From: an uncultured Lentisphaeria bacterium
GTDB taxonomy: Bacteria; Verrucomicrobiota; Lentisphaeria; JABSQK01; CAJWLW01
DNA: 8,471 bases
Assembly (NCBI GenBank): GCA_913042885.1
Contig: CAJWLW010000210.1
Coordinates: forward strand, 1-8,471
Direction: 5' to 3'
Below are positions 1 to 5,749 of the stretch, piece after piece. Every line of letters starts with the position of its first letter. Position 1 is the first letter of the stretch. The notes under the pieces were generated by a model. That model was not told the origin of the DNA, searched no databases, and was given only the letters and a program-made list of their open reading frames with translations. A program made the translations under genes and the position numbers.

Positions 1-221
1 AACACGTAGCGATCCGGCAGGATCTTGACCTCCAGCAGGACAGGCGGTGGCTGACCGGGGACGGTGGAGGGCGAAGGCAGGTTGACGGTCATGTGCGCTT
101 CGAGCGGCTCGATCTTGAAGGTCAGGATGAAGTAGACGAGCAACAGGAAGACGATGTCGATCATGGCCGCCATCGGAACTTCCATACGATCTTCTTTCTT
201 TTCTTTCCTGCGATGTGCCAT
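1..221 (-). CDS. ExbD/TolR-family biopolymer transport protein (second copy, C-terminus cut by window edge)
   Basis: Inner-membrane stator protein of the ExbD/TolR family. Such proteins sit inside an ExbB/TolQ pentamer and couple proton flow to work in the periplasm. Seventy-three residues are visible from the ATG. There is a short, strongly charged cytoplasmic N-terminus (RRKEKKEDR, residues 4-12), then one membrane segment (about 17-38) that starts MAAMIDIVFLLL. Asp22 in it corresponds to the essential transmembrane Asp of E. coli ExbD (Asp25) and TolR (Asp23). A proline-rich stretch near residues 51-61 leads into the periplasmic domain, which runs off the window. The start lies 3 bases after the stop of the upstream exbD, with only a weak GAG upstream, so translational coupling is likely. 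Met13 is an alternative start but would remove the basic N-terminus usual in the family. The family call is secure; the substrate or partner is unknown. Confidence 0.9.
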   Translation of the reverse strand, partial: MAHRRKEKKEDRMEVPMAAMIDIVFLLLVYFILTFKIEPLEAHMTVNLPSPSTVPGQPPPVLLEVKILPDRYV

Positions 222-224
222 GGG

Positions 225-623
225 TCAATTCTCGGCGGATGCAGCCAGACGGATGCGGGTCATGCCGGACTCTCCAACGGCGGCCATCACCAGGTCGACC
301 TCTCGATAGGTCATTCCGCCGTCGGCCCGGATGACGATTGGCGTCTCTTTATTTTTCAACTTGCGCAGCATGACCTTGAGATTGTGCAGATTCAGGCGCT
401 GCATGCCGACGGTGATTGAGGGACCCGAGCGGACATTGATGATAACCTTGGAGCCTTCCAGGTCTGACGGGTCGGTATAATGGGACTTGGCGAGCTGGAG
501 GTCACGATCAATCGCCTCCTTCTGGATCGTCGAGGTGACGACGAAAAAGATGATCAGCAGAAACACGATATCGATCATCGAAGTGATCGGTGTTTCAATT
601 TCCACGTCATTGGCTTTGCGCAT
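225..623 (-). CDS. ExbD/TolR-family biopolymer transport protein
   Basis: Complete 132-residue ExbD/TolR protein, a normal length for the family. A short N-terminus leads to one membrane segment (about residues 15-32, SMIDIVFLLIIFFVVTS) with the proton-carrying Asp at position 18. A periplasmic domain of about 100 residues follows; its C-terminal stretch IRADGGMTYREVDLVMAAV is typical of the ExbD fold. The start codon is 2 bases after the ExbB stop, and the purine-rich run encoding the acidic ExbB tail is the only ribosome-binding sequence nearby, about 13 bases away. Translation is therefore probably coupled to ExbB. It is followed after 3 bases by a second, clearly different exbD. Two ExbD subunits per ExbB pentamer is the known stoichiometry, so the two products may form a heterodimer; that is inference. 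Confidence 0.95.
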   Translation of the reverse strand: MRKANDVEIETPITSMIDIVFLLIIFFVVTSTIQKEAIDRDLQLAKSHYTDPSDLEGSKVIINVRSGPSITVGMQRLNLHNLKVMLRKLKNKETPIVIRADGGMTYREVDLVMAAVGESGMTRIRLAASAEN

Positions 624-625
624 GG

Positions 626-1432
626 TTATTCGTAGGTCTCTTCTTCGTCTTCGTCTTCGACTTCGGCGTTACGCAGGATTTTTATGAGGTCCAGCACCGT
701 TGCCTCGGTCTCGAGCAGGAACTTGGTGGCCAGGTTCTTGAAAATGGTAAAGCCGAGCAGGGCGGGCACGGAGATCAGCAGGCCCGCGACGGTGGTCCAC
801 AGGGCGCCGGAAATGGCCAGCGCCAGCAACTGATCCTTCATCGCACCGGCGTCGGCGAGGCTGCCGAAGGCGCGCACCATTCCGGTCACCGTACCAAGCA
901 GTCCGAGCATCGGGGCGATCTGTCCGCACAGGTTCAGATAGTTGATGCGCTGCAGGATTTTCTCACTTTCCATATCGCGGGCGGCAGCCACGGCATCCTG
1001 GACAACGTCGAAACCGTCGGTGATGTTGGAGTACCCAGCCATCAGGATATTGGACAGCGGGCCGGGGTTCTGTTCGCAGATGGCGACGGCATTGCCGAGG
1101 TCGCCTTCGTCGAGCGCGGCGCGCACGCCCTCCACAACATGAACGGGCAATATCTTGTCGCGCTTGGTCTGCAGGATGCCGTCGACGATGAGCGCGATCA
1201 TGGCGAAAGACGAACTGAAGATGAGCAACCAGATCAGGACCGAGATAGGGCCGCTGAGGAAGACAATATCGACGAATCCCGGCTGTTTGATCTTGTTACT
1301 CGGATCGTCACTGCGTTTCTGGACTTCCCCTGTGGCGTTATCCCCGCCGGCGTCGGCGGCCTGGACATCGATTGCAGTGAGACTGGCGAAAAGCAGCAAT
1401 GTTGCAAGAACAGTGAGGATCACTCGATACAT
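626..1432 (-). CDS. MotA/TolQ/ExbB-family proton channel protein with N-terminal signal peptide
   Basis: 268-residue proton-channel subunit of the ExbB/TolQ family. A signal peptide is visible (residues 1-25, hydrophobic 5-20, likely cleavage after VQA), then a short polar stretch and a first membrane segment (about 57-84). A cytoplasmic helical part (85-165) follows, then the paired MotA_ExbB membrane segments: about 168-190 (APMLGLLGTVTGMV) and about 203-231 (AISGALWTTVAGLL, then SVPALLGF). The tail is strongly acidic (258-268). The ATG at 1432 is chosen because it begins the signal peptide and has GGAG 11 bases upstream; the frame stays open upstream to 1543 but that extension has no such features. 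E. coli ExbB and TolQ have no cleaved signal peptide; an exported N-terminal extension is seen in TtpC-type ExbB relatives. Position 209 is Gly where E. coli ExbB/TolQ have Glu. Tightly linked to two downstream exbD genes. Confidence 0.93.
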   Translation of the reverse strand: MYRVILTVLATLLLFASLTAIDVQAADAGGDNATGEVQKRSDDPSNKIKQPGFVDIVFLSGPISVLIWLLIFSSSFAMIALIVDGILQTKRDKILPVHVVEGVRAALDEGDLGNAVAICEQNPGPLSNILMAGYSNITDGFDVVQDAVAAARDMESEKILQRINYLNLCGQIAPMLGLLGTVTGMVRAFGSLADAGAMKDQLLALAISGALWTTVAGLLISVPALLGFTIFKNLATKFLLETEATVLDLIKILRNAEVEDEDEEETYE

Positions 1433-1614
1433 GATTACGGGATCTCCAGATTGGTTTGCCGACGATACACGACCGCTCGGTGTGGGGCTGGGATTGGGAT
1501 CTGATTTATGAACTGCTATCCGGGCTGATGTGGCTCCAGACAACTGTGTGGGGTTAGTGTAAAACCACCACCGGGAATTACAACAAATCTCGCGGCCTGT
1601 GTTGGGAAAATCGA
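1433..1614. other. Intergenic spacer between the small TPR gene and exbB
   Basis: 182 bases with no convincing gene. It breaks the otherwise tight spacing of the cluster. It holds a weak minus-strand promoter candidate (1556-1583) and the ribosome-binding site of exbB near 1444-1447. I see no hairpin followed by a T-run that would end transcription of the small TPR gene, so read-through into exbB is plausible. Confidence 0.6.
1556..1583 (-). promoter_or_regulatory. Possible sigma70-type promoter before exbB
   Basis: On the minus strand TTGTAA (1583-1578) is followed, after 16 bases, by TACACT (1561-1556). The match to TTGACA/TATAAT is four of six in each box with a slightly short spacer. It lies about 125 bases upstream of the exbB start and could give exbB-exbD-exbD expression independent of the TPR genes. 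Weak evidence. Confidence 0.25.
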
Positions 1615-2364
1615 TCAGTTGAAACGGCGTCGCATATCCTTGTCAAGGTCGTCGGCGCGGTTGTCTTTCATTTCACGCAGCAGGGCGATGACTTCCTTGT
1701 AGGCTTCGCGGGTATTGGGATCGTTGGGGTAGAGCATGATGGTCTTCAGGTAACTGAGGACGGCCATGTCTTTCTTGCCCTTGGCGGTCAGAACTTTGCC
1801 GCGTGTGTTGAAGACGAAGGTCGAGTCTTCCTGGCTCTTCGGCTTCATCTTTCTGAGCACTTTCTCTGCCTCATCGATCTTTTCCTGTCGGAGATATACC
1901 TCCACCAGCGATTTGCCGAGTTGGTTTCTGGTTTTGGAATTGGCGGGGAATTTGAAGCCTTCCTTGAAGGCGGCTTCGGCTTGGGCGACGGCGTTTTTCT
2001 TGAGGTGGCAAAGACCACGCAGATTGCAGATGTGAGCGCCCCAGCCGATCCACTTGTACTCTTTGAAAGAGGCATCGAGCTTGGTGAGGGCGCGATCATA
2101 TTGCTTGCGAGAGACGAGATCCTCAGCATCCATGACAGCGGCGGGCTTCGGGGAGACTGCCGCTCTGATGCGGGTGCGGCTGAACGTCTGCTTGCCGCCC
2201 CGGTCGTTGTGCACGGAGACCCGCCCGTCGCTGGTAGCGCTCAATTTCGTGCCATACTCTTTGCTGCCGTCGCGCAGGATGACGTAGTAATCCGTCTGCC
2301 GCTGCGCCTGTACGGCGATCGATCCGCCGAGCAGCAGGACCAATACGATTATCGTTTGTTTCAT
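1615..2364 (-). CDS. Exported small TPR-repeat protein
   Basis: 249-residue protein with a clear signal peptide (residues 1-20: Lys2, hydrophobic 5-18, cleavage after VQA). It is probably periplasmic or attached to the envelope; there is no lipobox Cys. After a short beta-like region with DYYVILRDGSKEYG (25-38) and a basic patch, residues from about 75 onward form TPR-type helix pairs. Examples are RKQYDRALTKLDASF near 86-100, AQAEAAFKEGF near 127-137, and DEAEKVLRKM near 163-172, followed by a further repeat. The tail is charged (ends MRRRFN). The ATG at 2364 is chosen because it starts the signal peptide and has a GAGGA site 7 bases upstream; the open frame runs further up to 2748, but only as a shadow of the large TPR gene. 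It begins 19 bases after that gene's stop, so the two are co-transcribed. A role as scaffold or partner of the ExbB-ExbD complex is inferred from context. Confidence 0.88.
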   Translation of the reverse strand: MKQTIIVLVLLLGGSIAVQAQRQTDYYVILRDGSKEYGTKLSATSDGRVSVHNDRGGKQTFSRTRIRAAVSPKPAAVMDAEDLVSRKQYDRALTKLDASFKEYKWIGWGAHICNLRGLCHLKKNAVAQAEAAFKEGFKFPANSKTRNQLGKSLVEVYLRQEKIDEAEKVLRKMKPKSQEDSTFVFNTRGKVLTAKGKKDMAVLSYLKTIMLYPNDPNTREAYKEVIALLREMKDNRADDLDKDMRRRFN

Positions 2365-2383
2365 GTCTGATTCCTCGGTTGGG

Positions 2384-5300
2384 TTAAAAGCGTTTCGGCG
2401 GCAGTGAATTGAATGCCTTGCGGTAGCGGCCGTCGTGGAATTTCGCCAGGTACTCGCGCTTGTACCCGATGGCGCGTTCCTGGTCGCCGAGGCTGGCCAA
2501 GGCGCGTGCCACCTCGATATAGGCATCCTCGACCGACGGCCTGATCCTGGGGCTGTCGGCATCGGCGAACTGAATGACCTGCATGAATCGGGCGACTGAT
2601 CTGCGGACGGTCTCCTCATTATCGCCGCCGGCCATCGAGATGCCGGCACCCACGAGGCTGGCGTAGTACTGGCCCGGATAGCGGTCGCGGTTGATTTCCG
2701 ACAGCAGTTTGTCAAAACTGGCGCTGGATTCTTCGAGGCGCCCGGCATGACGAAAGGCGATGCCGCGGCCGTGCAGGATCTCGAAGTAGTAGGCGCTTTC
2801 CTTGCCGCCGCTTTCCTTGGCAGCCTGACTTTCGCGCATCATGCGTTCGAACAGTTCAATGGCTTCCTCGAATTGCTCCGTCGCCAGCAGACAGGTGGCC
2901 ACTCTGAACATGGCGCGATTGCGGTGTTTGAGGGCACGATCCCGGTCAGGATGTTCGGGATTTTCGGCGCGCGCGACGATCTCGTGATTAGCGGCGAGGA
3001 TGATTTCGGGGGTCAGCCCCGGCCGCGCCGGGTCGCCGTCGATATACATACGGGAGCCGACATAGACCAGGTTGGCCAGCGGATAGCTGGGCAGGCGGTC
3101 GAGCATCTTGCTGAAGGTCTCTGATGCTTTCGGGTAGTTGTTGTTTTCGATGTAGACCCGGCCGAGCGTGAACCTGGCCTGAACAGCGGCGTTGGATTTC
3201 GGATATTCCGCGTTCAGGCGGATCAGCCAGGTTTCGGCATTGGTGAAGTCCTTCTGTTCGACATGGAGCGAAGCGATCTTGGCCAAGTTCGCCGGGGTTT
3301 GTCCGGAATCGGGGTAGCGGTTGACGAAGTCGATGAACTCACGGGTAGCGCGGGCTTTGTATGCATCGAACTGCGCTTGCAACTCTTCGATGCGGGCAGC
3401 GATCGCTGCGGCGGTGAGGGGTTTGTCGACAACGGCTTCAACCTGATCTCCGCCGTCGTCACCGCCTTCACCTTCCGCCGCATCACCCCCTTCGCCGTCG
3501 TCGCTTGCCCCTTCGTCGACTTGCCCGTCCTCCGGCAGTTCACTGGGCGCCGTGAGCAGTTTCTGGTTCAACGCGATAATTTCCTTCCTGATTTTCTGAG
3601 CTTTGATGTCGTAGCACCAGGCAACGAAGCCGATGGCGTTTTCACGGTAGGTGCCGAGGTGTTCGGTCCGGTGATAGGCGGTGCCGGGTTTGGTCCACGC
3701 GAGGAATCCCTCAAAGTGTTCCATCGCGTCATCGATTTTGTCGAGCAACATGAGGCGACGTGCAGCGAGAAATTTCGATTCGTATTTCTCCCGGACAGGT
3801 TCCTGCTGGACTTCACAGTACCGCAGGAAATAGGTGTAGGCGTTTTCGCTGTCGTCGTCGATATGGTAGATCCAGCCGAGCCGGTACAGGGCTTTGATCC
3901 CCTCCTTGGTGCCGCCGTATTCCTCCGTCAACACTTCGTAGAGCGGCACTGCGGCGAGGTATTCTTTGCGCATCTTGAGCACGTGCGCCCTGATTTCTTC
4001 GGGCGCTTTTCCGGACTGGACGAGGATTTTCTTTTCTTTGGACAACCGACTGCCGCGGGCGTACTGCGACTCGGCGGTAGTGTTGGCTGCGGTGGGGGCT
4101 TTGGGATGATCCGGCGCCAGTTTGACGAACCGTCCCATGAGCAAAGCAGAATAGCCGTTATAGCGATCGGACAGGGCAAGGTTGGCTTGGCGGAATTCGT
4201 TGCTCCTGACGCGCAGGATGGTGGCGACATTGAACAGCGCGTCCCAGGTGTACCTGTTCTTGGGATAGCGTTCCGCCATGAAGTCGGCGCAAGCGGCGGC
4301 TTCGAGGTAGTGATCGGTCTTGTAGTAACAGATGGCGGCAAAGAGAAATGCCTCAGCTGCCTGGCGGCTGCGGAGGCTGAGCCGGGCGCCCTCGAGATAA
4401 TGTGGCAGGGCACGGCTGTATTGCTGCAATCTGTACTCGGCATGTCCGGCGGCGATTTTTACCGCCTGTTCGTTGGTCGGCGGAAACTTGGCGTTGAGTT
4501 TGTCGTGATTGACACCGAACTTGTCGACCAGGATATCCTTTACCAACAGCACCTTCTGTGATGCCTTGTCATAGATCGGGGCACATTTGTAGCGCTTGGC
4601 GCACTTGTAGTATTGCTGAAGGGCCCTCAGCAGATGGCGTTGGGCGTCGCCCTTGTTACCGCTGTCGCGGGCGGTGCGTCCTTTCGCCATAAGTGCTTCG
4701 CCCAGATAATAGTAGGCTGGGGCCAAGGGTGAGCCGCAGATGTTGCCGTATTGTTTTTTGAGAGCTTTTTCAATGTTGTCCAGATCGCCGGCGACACCGT
4801 TGAGGGTTTTAATCGCTTTGTCCGGTTGATTGAGCAGTACGCAGGCATGGCCGAACTCGGTATAGACGAGGGCGGTGATCAGGTCGGGCTCGTGCCACAT
4901 CATGCCCTCGATCGTTTTGAGCGCTGCGTTGACATCTGCCTCGTACTGAGACGAGGGTCGTTTCTTGTCCACCAGAATATCGACGGCGGCCAGCTTGGCC
5001 TGCAGTCCCAGAAACTCTGCCATGCGATCATCAAAGCCGGATTTTGGCAGGTATTTGGGGATGAGCTTGATGATCTCTTCGGCCTTGGCCGGCTGGTTGA
5101 GGCGCTTGAGCGCCTCGGCGTAGCGTATCATGGCGTTGGTGAATTCGTCGCTATGCTTGGTGTTTTTCAGTGGCGGCGGGCCCAGGGACGCGAGGTAGGC
5201 GGCAAAACCTGCTGCCTTGTCCTCGGGCTTGGAGGCCACGAGAGCCCGCGCCAGGCAGGCGCCGGAATAATGGGCGCTGCTGCTGGGAACCTTTTTCAGG

Positions 5301-5563
5301 TACTCCACGGCTTTGCTGCGTTTTCCGCGGGCGCCGTAGTAGCGGCCGTAAAGGATGTTGATCTGGTCCTGTTCGCTCTTGAAATTGCTCGAGACGAAAT
5401 TGAGCTGGCGCTCGGCAAAGTCGTACATCCGCTTTTCGATCAGCTTCCTGGCAAACAGCGCCTCAGTATCGAAGTCATCGACATATTGCGCGGAAGCAAT
5501 GGCGACTGCGGCAAGCAGCGCAACGGGAAGAAGGCGTTGAACAGGGAAGTTGATGGAACCCAT
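2384..5563 (-). CDS. Very large exported TPR-repeat protein with acidic hinge
   Basis: 1059-residue protein. Residues 1-25 are a signal peptide (Arg10, hydrophobic core 11-23, cleavage ASA before Gln26), so it acts in the periplasm or on the envelope. Almost all the rest is helical TPR/Sel1-like repeat: for example HAEYRLQQYSRALPHY near 370-390, AAICYYKTDHYLEAAACADF near 408-428, and LYRLGWIYHIDDD near 558-570. C-terminal blocks include NLAKIASLHVEQKDFTNAE (about 755-773) and VATCLLATEQFEEAIELFER (about 885-904). A low-complexity Asp/Glu/Gly hinge at about 676-712 separates an N-terminal array from the C-terminal array, followed by a predicted helix (AARIEELQAQFDAYKARA). The start has only a weak AGG nearby, but no other Met precedes residue 46 and the signal peptide fixes it. 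It is first gene of the TPR-TPR-ExbB-ExbD-ExbD set. Function unknown; a scaffold driven by the ExbBD motor is inference. Confidence 0.9.
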   Translation of the reverse strand: MGSINFPVQRLLPVALLAAVAIASAQYVDDFDTEALFARKLIEKRMYDFAERQLNFVSSNFKSEQDQINILYGRYYGARGKRSKAVEYLKKVPSSSAHYSGACLARALVASKPEDKAAGFAAYLASLGPPPLKNTKHSDEFTNAMIRYAEALKRLNQPAKAEEIIKLIPKYLPKSGFDDRMAEFLGLQAKLAAVDILVDKKRPSSQYEADVNAALKTIEGMMWHEPDLITALVYTEFGHACVLLNQPDKAIKTLNGVAGDLDNIEKALKKQYGNICGSPLAPAYYYLGEALMAKGRTARDSGNKGDAQRHLLRALQQYYKCAKRYKCAPIYDKASQKVLLVKDILVDKFGVNHDKLNAKFPPTNEQAVKIAAGHAEYRLQQYSRALPHYLEGARLSLRSRQAAEAFLFAAICYYKTDHYLEAAACADFMAERYPKNRYTWDALFNVATILRVRSNEFRQANLALSDRYNGYSALLMGRFVKLAPDHPKAPTAANTTAESQYARGSRLSKEKKILVQSGKAPEEIRAHVLKMRKEYLAAVPLYEVLTEEYGGTKEGIKALYRLGWIYHIDDDSENAYTYFLRYCEVQQEPVREKYESKFLAARRLMLLDKIDDAMEHFEGFLAWTKPGTAYHRTEHLGTYRENAIGFVAWCYDIKAQKIRKEIIALNQKLLTAPSELPEDGQVDEGASDDGEGGDAAEGEGGDDGGDQVEAVVDKPLTAAAIAARIEELQAQFDAYKARATREFIDFVNRYPDSGQTPANLAKIASLHVEQKDFTNAETWLIRLNAEYPKSNAAVQARFTLGRVYIENNNYPKASETFSKMLDRLPSYPLANLVYVGSRMYIDGDPARPGLTPEIILAANHEIVARAENPEHPDRDRALKHRNRAMFRVATCLLATEQFEEAIELFERMMRESQAAKESGGKESAYYFEILHGRGIAFRHAGRLEESSASFDKLLSEINRDRYPGQYYASLVGAGISMAGGDNEETVRRSVARFMQVIQFADADSPRIRPSVEDAYIEVARALASLGDQERAIGYKREYLAKFHDGRYRKAFNSLPPKRF

Positions 5564-5594
5564 AAGCCTGTTGGTGTTTCAATTACAGCGCCAA

Positions 5595-5623
5595 TATGTA
5601 CACCTGCGTCCCCGCATCGTCAA
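5595..5623 (-). promoter_or_regulatory. Candidate promoter of the TPR-ExbB-ExbD cluster
   Basis: Minus strand TTGACG (5623-5618), five of six matches to the -35 consensus, then a 17-base spacer and TACATA (5600-5595), a weak -10 box (CATATT two bases on matches better). It sits about 30 bases upstream of the large TPR start, which would give a short leader. The hairpin 5624-5636 abuts the -35 box and could be a regulator site. Confidence 0.4.
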
Positions 5624-5672
5624 GCGGTAAAACCGCGGAGTACCGGTCCCGCAAGTCTATGCAGGACAAGAT

Positions 5673-5701
5673 AATATAACACCTTTTATGATGACTTTGC
5701 A
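5673..5701 (-). promoter_or_regulatory. Second, weaker promoter candidate upstream of the large TPR gene
   Basis: Minus strand TGCAAA (5701-5696), 17 bases, then TATATT (5678-5673). The -10 box is good (five of six) but the -35 box is poor. The AT-rich patch stands out in a GC-rich surround. The -35 box overlaps an arm of the inverted repeat at 5699-5744. Confidence 0.25.
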
Positions 5702-5744
5702 GCCGTGTCGAGAATACCGGAAAAAATCGATTGCCCCCGGCTGC
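5699..5744. repeat. Inverted repeat after the dnaA stop (possible terminator-like structure)
   Basis: GCAGCCG (5699-5705) and CGGCTGC (5738-5744) are perfect 7-base complements with 32 bases between them; inner TCGA/TCGA pairs can extend the stem. It begins 5 bases past the dnaA stop codon. There is a T6 run on the minus strand, but inside the loop rather than after the stem, so it is not a standard intrinsic terminator. Confidence 0.4.
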
Positions 5745-5749
5745 TTCCG

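Larger units (their letters stand above)
5564..5749. other. Intergenic spacer between dnaA and the large TPR gene
   Basis: 186 bases without a gene. It contains a long-range inverted repeat just after the dnaA stop, two promoter-like sites on the minus strand, and a short hairpin (GCGGT-AAA-ACCGC at 5624-5636) directly upstream of the nearer promoter's -35 box. The content suggests that the envelope cluster has its own transcription start rather than being simply read through from dnaA. Confidence 0.6.

Noticed and set aside
638..665. Trinucleotide-like repeat of ttc/gtc units
   Set aside because: It simply encodes the acidic Glu/Asp C-terminus of ExbB; no sign of slippage or an independent repeat element.
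590..1504. 304-codon plus-strand open frame opposite exbB
   Set aside because: Antisense shadow of the clear ExbB gene; its product is low-complexity Gln/Gly/His-rich with no family features.
1433..1543. 37-residue N-terminal extension of ExbB
   Set aside because: It would bury the signal peptide and has no features; the ATG at 1432 has GGAG upstream.
2365..2748. N-terminal extension of the small TPR gene up to 2748
   Set aside because: The extension overlaps the large TPR gene in another frame and has Ser/Arg/Pro-rich shadow composition; a signal peptide and good ribosome-binding site mark the start at 2364.
3263..4561. 432-codon plus-strand open frame
   Set aside because: It lies wholly inside the minus-strand large TPR gene, shows no recognisable domain, and reads as the reverse-frame shadow of a GC-rich coding region.
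4751..5674. 307-codon plus-strand open frame opposite the TPR N-terminus
   Set aside because: It covers the signal peptide and first repeats of the TPR gene on the other strand and runs through the promoter region; no family features.
5718..5740. Intrinsic terminator of dnaA using the T6 run
   Set aside because: The T-run is inside the loop between CCGG arms, not after a stem, so the standard terminator layout is missing.
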